Assembly (NCBI GenBank): GCA_040081715.1
Contig: JBEBFY010000010.1
Location: forward strand, 62,001-126,000
Source of the DNA: CANKJK01 sp040081715
GTDB lineage: Bacteria > Acidobacteriota > Vicinamibacteria > Vicinamibacterales > UBA2999
Direction of reading: 5' to 3'
DNA: 64,000 bases
Shown in pieces: positions 41,474 through 50,706 of the stretch. The first letter of the stretch is position 1. Every line of letters begins with the position of its first letter. The translations under genes were made by a program, and so were the position numbers. Below the pieces are notes generated by a model. That model ran no database searches. It was not told the origin of the DNA and was given only the letters and a program-made list of their open reading frames with translations.

Positions 41474-41902
41474 TCACTTCCTGGCCGGAAGCCCCGTGGA
41501 CTGGTGATTGACCACCTGCCACTGCCCGCCGTTCTTCACCCAGACGCGCGTGAAGATGACGGAGATCGGCGTGGCTGAATTCTTGATGTGGTAGGTCGAC
41601 GTGCCCTGCACGGTTGCCGTGTCGCCGTACACGCGGACGCGCGACGGGTCGTTGATGACCTTCTCCATGGCACAGGCGCCGACCGACTTGACGAACGCCT
41701 CCTTGGTCATCGTGCCGCCGTTGGTGTGTTGAATCAGCGTCAGGTCGTCCGAGAGGATCCGTCCCATGGCGGGCAGATCGCACGCCTGGTAGGCATCGGT
41801 CCAGGACTTCTCAGCCGCGACGATCTCGTCCGTGCCCTTGGACTGACCAAAGCTGGCAGACGCCGAGGCAACAAGCAGAACGCCGGCCATCAGAATCTTC
41901 AT
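41474..41902 (-). CDS. Exported DUF4440/SnoaL-like (NTF2-fold) protein
   Basis: A 142-residue protein with a signal peptide (MKILMAGVLLVASASASFGQ) and a cone-shaped NTF2-like domain: EIVAAEKSWTDAYQACDLPA, LSDDLTLIQHTNGGTMTKEA, VRVYGDTATVQGTSTYHIKN and VWVKNGGQWQVVNHQST. The start at 41902 has a GGAGGGG site. Such proteins bind small ligands or have minor enzymatic roles; none is implied here. Confidence 0.85.
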   Translation of the reverse strand: MKILMAGVLLVASASASFGQSKGTDEIVAAEKSWTDAYQACDLPAMGRILSDDLTLIQHTNGGTMTKEAFVKSVGACAMEKVINDPSRVRVYGDTATVQGTSTYHIKNSATPISVIFTRVWVKNGGQWQVVNHQSTGLPARK

Positions 41903-42086
41903 CGCCCCTCCTTCCGGTTCAAAGCGGCCTGGATAGTAGCCCAGAACGCGTGCGCCGCCGGGGACGAGAAACCGCCTGACGCCAGGCGGCGGAGCGGCCA
42001 TAATGACCGCCCGGATGGTCGCGCCCGTAGAAATGCGATTCCGGTGAATCCGGTGGCGACCTGGTGGAAGACGAGGTCAATCGACA

Positions 42087-44264
42087 ATGCAGACGCGAAT
42101 GCTCTACGCGGTCACGGCGGCTCTTGTGGCGGCAGGGATTGCGACAGGACTCTCGGCGCGCCAGACCGCGTCACAGCCGGCGCTGGACGCCGACGACATC
42201 GGGGGCGTGGTTACGAGCGCCAGCGGACCGGAGGCCGGCGTCTGGGTGATCGCCGAGACGTCCGACCTGCCGACCGGCTTCCGGAGGATCGTCGTCACTG
42301 ACGACCGGGGACGCTACGTCATCCCCAACCTGCCGAAGGCCAGCTACAGCGTGTGGGTGCGTGGCTATGGCCTGGTCGACTCTCCAAAGGTACCCGCCTC
42401 CCTCGGCCGCACACTGAACCTTGGAGCCACGGTCGCGCCGGATGCACGCACGGCGGCACGAATCTATCCGGCCAATTACTGGCTCTCGATGGTCACGCTG
42501 CCGGCTGCGCGTGAGTTTCCAGGCACGGGCGAGAAGGGGAATGGCATCGGCGAGCAGCTGAAGACGCAGGCGCACTGGATCGACCTGATGAAGAGCCAGT
42601 GCATCCAGTGCCACCAGCTCGGCACCCGGGCCACGCGCGAGATTCCGCTCGCTCTGGGCACGTTCGCCACCACGGTCGCTGCCTGGGACCGCCGGGTGCA
42701 ATCGTCGCAGGCCGCGCCGGTGATGACCAACGGGATGAACACCTTCGGCCGGGCGCGCGGCCTGGGCATGTTCGCGGACTGGTCGGACCGCATTGCCGCA
42801 GGTGAGGTGCCGGCCGCGCCGCCGCGCCCGAAGGGCGTCGAGCGGAACGTCGTGATTTCGCAGTGGGACTGGGCCGACGAACGGGCGTTCGTCCACGACG
42901 TGACGGCCACGGACAAGCGCAACCCCACGGCGAACCCGTACGGCAAGGTGTATGGCAACGACCGCTACAACTCGCCGGACCTGATGTCGCTCGATCCGGT
43001 CAAGCACATCGCCGAAAAGAAGGTGGTGCTGCCCGTGCGCGACGCGGCGACGCCGTATTCCCAGCCGCAGACGCTGCTCGCGCCCTCACCCTACTGGGGC
43101 GAGGAGATCATCTGGCGCAACAAGGCCAACATGCACAACCCGCTGATGGACCTGCGCGGCCGCGTGTGGATGACGTCCACCACGCGGGCGTCGGCCAACC
43201 CGGCGTTCTGCCAGGCGGGGTCGTCGCATCCGTCGGCGAAGGCCTATCCGCTGGCCGCGAGCAATCGTCAGGCCACGATGTACAACCCGGAGACGGGGCA
43301 GGTGGTGGCCATCGACCTGTGCTTCAGCACGCACCATCTGCAATTCGGCCACGACGCGGACAACACGCTCTGGTTCAGCGGCGGCGGGCAGGTGATCGGC
43401 TGGCTGAACTCCCGCAAGTTTGAAGAGACGAAGGACGCGGCCGCATCGCAGGGCTGGTCGCCCTTCATCCTCGACACCAACGGCAACGGCAAGCGCGACG
43501 ACTACGTGGAGCCGGACGCGCCGGTGAACCCGGCGAAGGACAAGCGGATCGGCGGCCGCAGCACCGGGTATGAGACCGGCTTCGGCCTGGGGCTGTACGG
43601 CATCGAGCAGAACGCGGTGGACGGCAGCGTCTGGGGCGCGGTGAGCGCGGTGCCGGGGTTGCTGATCCGCTATGACCCGAAGACGAGCCTCTCAGAGGCC
43701 TACGAGCCGCCGTTCATCAATGCGAAGGCTCCGGTGAAAGGTTTCACGCCACGCGGTGTGGACCTCGACCGCAACGGCGTGGTCTGGACGGGCCTGCAGT
43801 CCGGTCACCTGGCCAGCTTTGACCGTCGTAAGTGCCGCGTACTGAATGGGTCCACGGCGACTGGCGCGCACTGCCCGGAAGGGTGGACGCTGCACCAGAC
43901 ACCGGGCCCGCGTTTCAAGGGCGACACCGAGTGGGGCAGCGCCGACATGCATTACTTCAACTGGGTGGACAAGTTCGACACGTTCGGCCTCGGCCGCGAC
44001 ACACCGTTTGTCAACGGCACGAACTCGGATTCCCTGGCGGCGCTCCGCAGTGACGGCAGCTTCGTGACCATCCGCGTGCCGTATCCCATCGGCTTCTACA
44101 GCCGCGGGCTCGACGGCCGGATTGATGACGCCAACGCAGGCTGGAAAGGACGCGGGCTGTGGGCCGCGTACAGCAGCCAGGCCCCCTGGCACACCGAGGG
44201 TGGGCGCGGCACCACCAGCAAGCTCATGCAGATTCAGCTCCGGCCAGATCCGCTGGCCCGCTGA
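42087..44264 (+). CDS. Exported carboxypeptidase-regulatory-domain protein with one c-type heme site
   Basis: A 725-residue protein with a signal peptide (MLYAVTAALVAAGIATGLSA). A beta-sandwich CarboxypepD_reg-like domain (~35-115: GGVVTSASGPEAGVWVIAET, TDDRGRYVIPNLPKASYSVW) precedes CIQCH (~172-176), a covalent heme-binding motif. The remainder is beta-propeller-like (for example NGVVWTGLQSGHLASFDRRK). It probably acts in periplasmic electron transfer or oxidation. It heads the run of exported VOC and aldolase-like genes, a grouping that suggests one catabolic or detoxifying function. Confidence 0.75.
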   Translation: MQTRMLYAVTAALVAAGIATGLSARQTASQPALDADDIGGVVTSASGPEAGVWVIAETSDLPTGFRRIVVTDDRGRYVIPNLPKASYSVWVRGYGLVDSPKVPASLGRTLNLGATVAPDARTAARIYPANYWLSMVTLPAAREFPGTGEKGNGIGEQLKTQAHWIDLMKSQCIQCHQLGTRATREIPLALGTFATTVAAWDRRVQSSQAAPVMTNGMNTFGRARGLGMFADWSDRIAAGEVPAAPPRPKGVERNVVISQWDWADERAFVHDVTATDKRNPTANPYGKVYGNDRYNSPDLMSLDPVKHIAEKKVVLPVRDAATPYSQPQTLLAPSPYWGEEIIWRNKANMHNPLMDLRGRVWMTSTTRASANPAFCQAGSSHPSAKAYPLAASNRQATMYNPETGQVVAIDLCFSTHHLQFGHDADNTLWFSGGGQVIGWLNSRKFEETKDAAASQGWSPFILDTNGNGKRDDYVEPDAPVNPAKDKRIGGRSTGYETGFGLGLYGIEQNAVDGSVWGAVSAVPGLLIRYDPKTSLSEAYEPPFINAKAPVKGFTPRGVDLDRNGVVWTGLQSGHLASFDRRKCRVLNGSTATGAHCPEGWTLHQTPGPRFKGDTEWGSADMHYFNWVDKFDTFGLGRDTPFVNGTNSDSLAALRSDGSFVTIRVPYPIGFYSRGLDGRIDDANAGWKGRGLWAAYSSQAPWHTEGGRGTTSKLMQIQLRPDPLAR

Positions 44265-44334
44265 CCGAGCGCTGCGACAACCGAGTCGAGACGGATCATC
44301 AGGCCCGGCGGGTGCCGGCCAGGAGCGAGTCATC

Positions 44335-44859
44335 GTGACCAACTGGATTCTTCGTACTGCCGGAGCCGTGGCGCTCGTGGCGCTGGGTGCCGGCTTGCAG
44401 TCCCTGCGCGCCCAGTCTGCGGGCACCTTCACCGGGTCGTTCCGTCACGTGGGCTTCGTGGTGAAGGACGTGGATGCCTCCGCCCCGGTGTTTGCCAGGG
44501 CGTTCGGCGTGGCGCACACGCCGATTCACGGCATTACGGCGCCGCCCCCACCCAAGGGATATCCAGGCGACCCGAAGGCAGGCGTCCGCACCACGGAGAT
44601 CCGCACGGCCAACAACCTCGAGATTCATCTGCTGGAGCCGACCGGCGGCAAGAGTCCGTGGCGCGACGGGCTCGAGCGTCACGGCGACGGCACTGTGCAG
44701 CACATCTCGTTTGGCGTGACGGACCTGGCCGCGGCCGTCGGCGCGCTCGAAAAGCTCGGCGGCCGACTCACAGCCGGCGCGGCCGACAGCTTCTTTGCCT
44801 ACGTGGAGCTGCCGCAGTTGCCGTTCACGATCGAGCTGGAGAAAGTGCCCGCCCGATAG
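44335..44859 (+). CDS. Exported VOC-superfamily (glyoxalase-like) protein 1
   Basis: A 174-residue protein starting at GTG 44335 with an AGGAG site. A hydrophobic leader (GAVALVALGAGLQSLRAQS) precedes a VOC domain: FRHVGFVVKDVDASAPVFAR, NNLEIHLLEPTGGKSPWRDG, DGTVQHISFGVTDLAAAVGA and LPFTIELEK. His, Glu and His/Glu positions for a metal site are present (RHVGF, EIHLLE, VQHISF, IELE). The substrate is unknown. Confidence 0.8.
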   Translation: MTNWILRTAGAVALVALGAGLQSLRAQSAGTFTGSFRHVGFVVKDVDASAPVFARAFGVAHTPIHGITAPPPPKGYPGDPKAGVRTTEIRTANNLEIHLLEPTGGKSPWRDGLERHGDGTVQHISFGVTDLAAAVGALEKLGGRLTAGAADSFFAYVELPQLPFTIELEKVPAR

Positions 44860-44991
44860 TTTCCTTCCGCGTCATGATCCGCGGTTGCGCCTCCGCGGAC
44901 GCGGCACTATAGTGCCCGTCTCTGCCGGATGGGTGCGAGTGTGCGCGGGCACAGTTTGCGACATTTACTGCCGGCACAACTGGAGGCATTA

Positions 44992-45528
44992 ATGAGGCTT
45001 GTGAGCAGCACGGTCCTTGCGGCGGCCACACTGATTCTTGGCTTCACGCTGGGTATGAAGGTGGGGAGCGCGCAGGCTGGTGGGGATGGTCCGGTCCAGG
45101 TCCAGCGCGTCGATCACATCAGCGTGTTCGTCCGCAGCGTGGAGAAGGCAGCCGAGATGCACAAGCTCCTGCTGGGCACCGAGATGCCGAAGTTCAGCGA
45201 GCCGCCGCGGCAGCCGATCTTTCCGCCGGAGTTCAAGGGCGATCGCAACTCCCGGCCGCGCTACGGACACATTGCGCTGGCCAATGCCCGGATCGAGCTG
45301 ATGGAGCCGGTGGGCGGCGAGAGCCGCTGGCGCGAGTTCCTCGCCACGCACGGCCAGGGGATCGAGCACATCGGATTCGCGGTGTCCGACGTGAAGGAGG
45401 CCACCGCGCGGTTCCTGAAGGCCGGCGGCACGCTCATCATGGGCGGGTGCGACGGCTGCACCGCGCACATCGACATGCGCGATCAGCTCGGCTACATCGT
45501 GGAACTGCAGCCGGCGCCGAAGCCGTAG
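44992..45528 (+). CDS. Exported VOC-superfamily protein 2
   Basis: A 178-residue protein starting at ATG 44992 (GGAGG site); the frame's earlier ATG lacks one. Signal-like LVSSTVLAAATLILGFTLGM, then VQRVDHISVFVRSVEKAAEM, ARIELMEPVGGESRWREFLA, QGIEHIGFAVSDVKEATARF and LGYIVELQPAP. Metal-ligand-like residues (DHIS, ELME, EHIGF, VELQ) are retained. Its gene is 30 bp upstream of an aldolase-like gene. Confidence 0.82.
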   Translation: MRLVSSTVLAAATLILGFTLGMKVGSAQAGGDGPVQVQRVDHISVFVRSVEKAAEMHKLLLGTEMPKFSEPPRQPIFPPEFKGDRNSRPRYGHIALANARIELMEPVGGESRWREFLATHGQGIEHIGFAVSDVKEATARFLKAGGTLIMGGCDGCTAHIDMRDQLGYIVELQPAPKP

Positions 45529-45557
45529 CCCCCGTCGTGAACCCCACATCTCGAGGC

Positions 45558-46544
45558 ATGGCGATCAAGGGCGCTGCAGCCCTCCTCGCCGCGTTCGTGC
45601 TCGGAGCGCCGGCTGGCTTCTTCGACGTCAGTCCACAGGTCCTGGATGCACAGGCTCCGTCCGGCAGGCGCGTGCGCATCAACCGCGTGATCGAGAAACT
45701 GGAGGCCGGCGAGGTGGTCTACGGCCCGCAGATCAGCGGCTTGAGCGTCGGGTCCGCGGAGTTCGCGAACGATCTCGCGAGAGCGTCCCACAACATCCAG
45801 TACGTCTCGTGGGACATGAAGAACGGCATGTTCGACCTCGCGCGCCTGCAGACGTCACTGCTCGGGTTGCTCGACCGGGCGGACATTCTCAAGCGGGGCA
45901 TCCAGCACGGGGTGACGTCGTTTGCACGTGTGCCGCTCCGCCCACACGTGGATCCGAGTTTCGTCGTGGGCGAAATGCTGGACCTCGGCCTCACCGGGTT
46001 CGTATTTCCTGAGATTGACAACCGGCAGCAGGCGGAGGCGGCCATCCGGGCGATGCGGTATCCGCATCGCGACGGCTATCAGTCTCCCGCCGGGTACACG
46101 GGTGGTCACACCGGCAGTGCGGCCAGGGCGGCGTGGTACTGGGGCGTGTCCGAAGCAGAGTACAAGCGGCGCGCCGATGTCTGGCCGCTGAACCCGGACG
46201 GGGAACTCTTCGCGATGGTGCAGATCGAGACGGTTGAGGCCGTGAAGAACCTGCCGGACATCATCACGACGCCAGGCCTTGGCGCCATCCTGATTGGTCC
46301 GAACACGTTGACGGACTCGATGGGTGAAAAGACGTCGGGATTGGTGACGGGCCCGGCCGGCGCTCCGCCAAAGGTGGAAGCGGTGATGCAACAGATCGCC
46401 GATACGTGCCTTAAGTACAAGGTGCCGTGCGGCATTCCGGTGGCGGGCAACACCGTTGCCGAGGCGCAGGCGCTCCAGAAGCGGCGCATCGCCCAAGGGT
46501 TCCGCATCATGTATCTCACCGGAACGCCCGTCACCTGGCGCTAG
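45558..46544 (+). CDS. Exported HpcH/HpaI-like protein with divergent active site (copy 2)
   Basis: A 328-residue protein with a hydrophobic leader (GAAALLAAFVLGAPAGFF). The TIM-barrel family is clear from FARVPLRPHVDPSFVVGEML, GLTGFVFPEIDNRQQAEAAI and VQIETVEAVKNLPDIITTPG. However, the usual EHGP is replaced by KNGM (WDMKNGMFD) and GPNDLS by GPNTLT, removing likely catalytic and metal-binding residues. It may bind rather than cleave a substrate. GTG 45537 is an alternative start. It is followed closely by an SMP-30-like gene. Confidence 0.75.
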   Translation: MAIKGAAALLAAFVLGAPAGFFDVSPQVLDAQAPSGRRVRINRVIEKLEAGEVVYGPQISGLSVGSAEFANDLARASHNIQYVSWDMKNGMFDLARLQTSLLGLLDRADILKRGIQHGVTSFARVPLRPHVDPSFVVGEMLDLGLTGFVFPEIDNRQQAEAAIRAMRYPHRDGYQSPAGYTGGHTGSAARAAWYWGVSEAEYKRRADVWPLNPDGELFAMVQIETVEAVKNLPDIITTPGLGAILIGPNTLTDSMGEKTSGLVTGPAGAPPKVEAVMQQIADTCLKYKVPCGIPVAGNTVAEAQALQKRRIAQGFRIMYLTGTPVTWR

Positions 46545-46558
46545 CAAGGAGATCCGCT

Positions 46559-47494
46559 GTGCCGACACGACTGCTGACGACCGGGGCCATGGGCCTCCTG
46601 CTCACCGCGATCATCTGGGGGCAGGACTCCGCCGTTCCCTCGATTCCGGGCGTGGTTGCCGCCGGCACGCCGATCGAGCTGGTTCAGGAGGGGTTCTCTT
46701 TCACTGAGGGACCGGTCGGCACCCAGGACGGCGGCCTTTTCTTCACAGACACGCAGGGAAAGCCGACACGCATCTTCCGGATGGAGCCAGGCGGCACCGT
46801 GCGTGCCCTCGCCGAGACACAGGGCATGAACGGCCTCGCGGTGGACGCGGCTGGCCAGTTGTTCGGTGCGGAGATGTACGCCAAGCGCATCGTCCGGCTG
46901 GACTCCGCGGGGAACGTCGTGGCCACGGTGACCGCCGGCACACCGGAGCACCCCATCGTGCAGCCGAACGACCTGATCGTCGATGCGCGCGGCGGCATCT
47001 ACTTCACCGACCCCGGCACGTTTGACCCGAAGAGCACCGCGGTGCCCCATGTCTACTACGTGAGGCCAACGGGCGGACTGCACCTGGTCACCGATCAGAT
47101 CCCGCTTCCCAACGGCCTGACCCTGACGCCCGACGGCCGCGCGCTGCTGGTCGCCGATACAAAAGGGGAGGAACTCTCCGCCTTCGACGTACGAGCGGAC
47201 GGCACCACTGGCCCGCGGCGGGTGTTCGCGCGCCTGACTGGCATTCCGGCCGGGCAGAACAGCGGCGCTGATGGCATGACGGTGGACAGCGAGGGCCGCG
47301 TGTACGTGACCAGCCGGACCGGCATCCAGGTGCTATCGCCCACTGGCGGGCACCTCGGAACGATCGTGGCACCGAGGCCGGCCGCGAACGTGGCGTTCAG
47401 CGGCCCTGGCAAGCAGTACCTCTACATCGCGGCGCGCCAGGGCCTGTATCGCATGCGGATGCTCGCACACGGCGTTGCCCGGCCAGGCAAGTAG
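46559..47494 (+). CDS. Exported SMP-30/gluconolactonase-like protein
   Basis: A 311-residue six-bladed propeller of the SMP-30/GNL family: LVQEGFSFTEGPVGTQDGGL (metal Glu), QPNDLIVDARGGIYFTDPGT (Asn/Asp ligands), PNGLTLTPDGRALLVADTKG, SGADGMTVDSEGRVYVTSRT. It starts at GTG 46559 after AAGGAG. A short leader suggests export. Members hydrolyse sugar or related lactones; co-location with aldolase-like and VOC genes suggests steps of one pathway, but that is inference. Confidence 0.85.
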   Translation: MPTRLLTTGAMGLLLTAIIWGQDSAVPSIPGVVAAGTPIELVQEGFSFTEGPVGTQDGGLFFTDTQGKPTRIFRMEPGGTVRALAETQGMNGLAVDAAGQLFGAEMYAKRIVRLDSAGNVVATVTAGTPEHPIVQPNDLIVDARGGIYFTDPGTFDPKSTAVPHVYYVRPTGGLHLVTDQIPLPNGLTLTPDGRALLVADTKGEELSAFDVRADGTTGPRRVFARLTGIPAGQNSGADGMTVDSEGRVYVTSRTGIQVLSPTGGHLGTIVAPRPAANVAFSGPGKQYLYIAARQGLYRMRMLAHGVARPGK

Positions 47495-47562
47495 CCTCAG
47501 GAGAATTCAATAAGACGCTCACGCACGACCAGACGGGGACAACCAGCACGCCGGGCAACAAG

Positions 47563-47715
47563 ATGCGTGAGGGTGTGGGCTATTACACCGAGGGCCAGGG
47601 CGCGCGTGGCAAGCCGAAGGAGGAAGGCCAGATGACGGAACCCACCCGTCTCGGGTTCCAGTCACAGGTGATCGAGACGTACTGGCGTCACCTTCGCATC
47701 AAAGTCGAAGACTGA
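47563..47715 (+). CDS. Short ORF, probably the tail of a lost gene
   Basis: Reads MREGVGYYTEGQGARGKPKE, then MTEPTRLGFQSQVIETYWRH and a stop. The frame is open back to the SMP-30 stop region with protein-like composition, and the sequence looks like a C-terminus rather than a complete protein. Likely a remnant or a recombination scar. Confidence 0.35.
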   Translation: MREGVGYYTEGQGARGKPKEEGQMTEPTRLGFQSQVIETYWRHLRIKVED

Positions 47716-47719
47716 CAGG

Positions 47720-48355
47720 TCAGGCAGCCGAGTCGTGGGCTGCCCCGGACAGTCTGAGCCGCCACACCAGATCCCAGTTGTAGCCCAGAGACACGACCCC
47801 GATGATCAGGCCACCGATGGCCGTCGTCGGATCCAGCCACGACCACTGCTCGTTCAGGAGACGATAGCCAGCCACGGCGTATCCCCCCACCAGGCCGAGC
47901 TGGATGTGACCCGCGCAGGCCCAGTCCGCCCATGTTCGGCGGGTCCTTCCGATCATCCACAGGTACGCACCGGTGACGCTCGCGATATAGAAGTGCAGCG
48001 GGGACACGAGCGGCGCGTACCAGACTGGCGCCACGTAGTCCATCTCCTCCACGATGAGCGTCTTGAGTGCCACGGCCAGGACATTGGGCAGCAGGAAGGA
48101 TGCAGCGTAGCAGGCGGAACGCCGGACCCTCTGATGCCACGCCGAGCTGGCCCTGAAGGCTGGAACAGTGTCGAGCCGTCTGGCCATGAAGCGGTAGAGC
48201 GGAAACGACACCAGCGTCATGGCCGGCATATACACGTACCACTCGAAGAAGCCGACGCTCCGCAGCGTCAGCAGCAGCGGGGCCAGCCAGTGGCCGAGCG
48301 GGTTGGCGAAGTGCACCTCGCCCATCACAATGCGCATCCTCGTCGAGGTGCCCAC
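47720..48355 (-). CDS. Multi-pass membrane protein of unknown function
   Basis: A 211-residue protein with about five or six predicted membrane helices (for example GGLIIGVVSLGYNWDLVWRL and WYVYMPAMTLVSFPLYRFMA). No family recognised. It starts at GTG 48355; an ATG at 48337 is an alternative. It runs against the neighbouring genes and ends just past the short remnant ORF. Confidence 0.65.
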   Translation of the reverse strand: MGTSTRMRIVMGEVHFANPLGHWLAPLLLTLRSVGFFEWYVYMPAMTLVSFPLYRFMARRLDTVPAFRASSAWHQRVRRSACYAASFLLPNVLAVALKTLIVEEMDYVAPVWYAPLVSPLHFYIASVTGAYLWMIGRTRRTWADWACAGHIQLGLVGGYAVAGYRLLNEQWSWLDPTTAIGGLIIGVVSLGYNWDLVWRLRLSGAAHDSAA

Positions 48356-48477
48356 AAATAGCGATACCGGATTTCGCCTAATTGCGAGTGGGCCGGGGGG
48401 TGCGGCATAGTGACGTTGCCTTGAAGTTCCCGATACCGTCCTGACCAGCCCTGCCGATGAGGCAACAGGAGTCCCGC

Positions 48478-49437
48478 ATGAGTGAAGGTGTGCAGAAGCG
48501 TCAGTCAGGTCGTCCGGTTGTCATCGCTGCGCTGGCCGTGCTGCTGTGGGGTGGCATGCAGCTCACGTCCATCGCGCACAAGCCCCCCCTGCATCTCAAC
48601 CCCGTGGTCGACAAGCTGGCGCAGGGCAAGCACGTCATCGGCGTCAGCACGTCGGATTTGTCGTTTGAGAACGCGCGGGAACTGTCGCGCGCGGATATCG
48701 ACTTCGTGCGGCTCGAGATGGAGCACGGTCCGATGGACGTGGCCGCTGCCCGGGCGTTTCTGATCGGGATGATCGACAGGGCCGCAACGGTGAAGAAGGG
48801 CAACGCCCAACCGAATGTCGCGCCCTTCGTCCGGATTGCGCCCTATGGCCGCGAGTCGTCCGCCTGGGCGGTCAAGCAGTTGCTGGACATCGGAATGATG
48901 GGGATTAAGTTTCCCGCCATCGACAACCGCGAGCAGGCGCTGGCCGTTGTCCGTTCCATGCGCTACCCGGCGCTCAAAACATCGGCGATCCGGGAGCCGG
49001 TGGGCATACGGGGGTGCTGCTCGGGGAGCGCGACCTGGTTCTGGGGCGTGCCCGACTATGACGAGCACGCCGATCTCTGGCCGCTTAACCCGGCCGGCGA
49101 TCTGCTGGCCATTCTTCTGATCGAGACCGGGGAGGGCCTGAAGAACATCGACGACATAGCCTCCGTCCCAGGGGTCGGCGTCATCTTCGCCGGTGTGCTC
49201 GGCGACATGCCCAAGTCCCTCGGGGTCACACCGGACGCACCCGAGATGAAGGGCGCCGCAGAGACCATCCTCAAGGCCTGCCAGAAGCACAAGGTGGTCT
49301 GTGGATATCCGGTGAATGCCGGGAACATCCAGCAGGCCATCAAGGACGGCTGGCGCTACATCGATGCGGGCGGCGCCAGTGGCGGGTTGACGGCCGCGTC
49401 CGGGGCGGCAGTGCGGGCGGGTCGATCGGTGAAGTAG
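48478..49437 (+). CDS. Exported HpcH/HpaI-like protein (copy 3)
   Basis: A 319-residue protein with a leader (PVVIAALAVLLWGGMQL). FVRLEMEHGPMDVAAARAFL keeps the EHGP motif, and APFVRIAPYGRESSAWAVKQ and LIETGEGLKNIDDIASVPG are family-like. However, the GPNDLS loop is replaced by AGVLGDMPKSLG. So this copy keeps one half of the site and copy 2 (45.6 kb) neither. A cysteine pair in GIRGCCSGSATW is unusual. ATG 48478 has an AGGAG site 8 bases upstream. Confidence 0.75.
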   Translation: MSEGVQKRQSGRPVVIAALAVLLWGGMQLTSIAHKPPLHLNPVVDKLAQGKHVIGVSTSDLSFENARELSRADIDFVRLEMEHGPMDVAAARAFLIGMIDRAATVKKGNAQPNVAPFVRIAPYGRESSAWAVKQLLDIGMMGIKFPAIDNREQALAVVRSMRYPALKTSAIREPVGIRGCCSGSATWFWGVPDYDEHADLWPLNPAGDLLAILLIETGEGLKNIDDIASVPGVGVIFAGVLGDMPKSLGVTPDAPEMKGAAETILKACQKHKVVCGYPVNAGNIQQAIKDGWRYIDAGGASGGLTAASGAAVRAGRSVK

Positions 49438-49538
49438 GACGTAACGGAATTCAGGTAGCGACGGGCACCAATCGTCTCAAGCGTGATACACAGGTCCACC
49501 GAACGCGCGGCCAGGCCGCGTCGGGGAGAGGTGTGTTG

Positions 49539-50570
49539 ATGCGCGTGAAAGTGCCCAGATTTCGAGCCAGACACCTGTTCGCCGCGGCGTGTGTGGCAGT
49601 CGCGGCTTTGGCACTGCAGGGGCTGGTGGCGGCGCAGGGTGGCGAGCTGGCCACCGCGCGCGTGAGCCACATCGGCGTGGTCGTCCCGGACATCGACAAG
49701 GCCGTGAAGGAATACGTTCGCGTGATGGGCTTCGCGACGCCCAAGGTCAACACTTACCCGCTCCCACTGCCCGATGGCGGCAAGACGGCCATCAAGGTGG
49801 CTGTGCTCCACATGCCGAACTTCTTCCTGGAGCTGAACCAACCCGTCGACAAAGTAGGGCCTTTTCACGACCACTTGCAGGCGCAAGGCATCAGCATCAT
49901 GCACCTCGGGCTTGCGCTGCCGGGGACGGGTAGTGTGGACGCCGTCCGCGCGGACCTCGAGAAGAAGGGCGGACGGTGGACGCTCGGCTCCAAGGGAGGG
50001 AACTCTGCGTACCTCGACTTCAACAAGACGCTCGGCACGTCGTATGAGGTAGTCCGTGGCGCGGGTCCGGCTGGCGAGCCGCCACCGTCAGTGCCACCAG
50101 GTGACGCACTGCCTCCGTTGGCAGCACTGAATGTCGGGCACGTCGGTTTCGCCGCGGCGGACACGACGGCGCTCACCGAGGCATACGGCAGGACGTTCGG
50201 CGTCGCCGCACCCAAGGTGATGGAATACAAGGACGCGCAGTACCCGCCGAACAACATCTGGAGCCCCACCGCGTTCCTGCGCCTCGCCTTCTGGAGCCAG
50301 GGAGGAACGGGGTTGGAAGCCATCCAGTCCGTCGGCGGCCCCACGCCGTGGTCGGAGGACGTCGTGAAGCACAAGGGTTCGATTGCGCAGCACCTCGCCA
50401 TCAACGTCGGCAACCGGATGGACGAGATCATCAAGGACCTGACGGCCAAGGGCGGCAAGTGGACCAACGGGAAGCCCGGTGGGGCCTACGCCTACCTGGA
50501 CTTCAGCAGCACGCTCGGCCTCATCTTCGAGCTCAACGGCACATCCAGGTCAGCGCTGCCGGCCAAGTAG
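49539..50570 (+). CDS. Exported two-domain VOC protein
   Basis: About 343 residues with a signal peptide (HLFAAACVAVAALALQGLVA). Two VOC modules follow: VSHIGVVVPDIDKAVKEYVR ... FFLELNQP ... SIMHLGLALPG, then VGHVGFAAADTTALTEAYGR ... GLEAIQSVGG ... QHLAINVG. A two-module chain can form a full extradiol-dioxygenase-like or glyoxalase-like barrel. Starts GTG 49533 and ATG 49539 differ by two codons. It is followed by the TonB receptor. Confidence 0.8.
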   Translation: MRVKVPRFRARHLFAAACVAVAALALQGLVAAQGGELATARVSHIGVVVPDIDKAVKEYVRVMGFATPKVNTYPLPLPDGGKTAIKVAVLHMPNFFLELNQPVDKVGPFHDHLQAQGISIMHLGLALPGTGSVDAVRADLEKKGGRWTLGSKGGNSAYLDFNKTLGTSYEVVRGAGPAGEPPPSVPPGDALPPLAALNVGHVGFAAADTTALTEAYGRTFGVAAPKVMEYKDAQYPPNNIWSPTAFLRLAFWSQGGTGLEAIQSVGGPTPWSEDVVKHKGSIAQHLAINVGNRMDEIIKDLTAKGGKWTNGKPGGAYAYLDFSSTLGLIFELNGTSRSALPAK

Positions 50571-50706
50571 GCCGCGGCCACTACCAACGCAGGGCTCCTG
50601 CCGGGCTGGCCGGGCAGGGCCTGCAAGCACGTGCACGTCTCGTCGTACCACGTTTGATTGTCGGCAGGATCGGGTGATTGGGACTCGCGAACAAAGGGAG
50701 ACTGGA

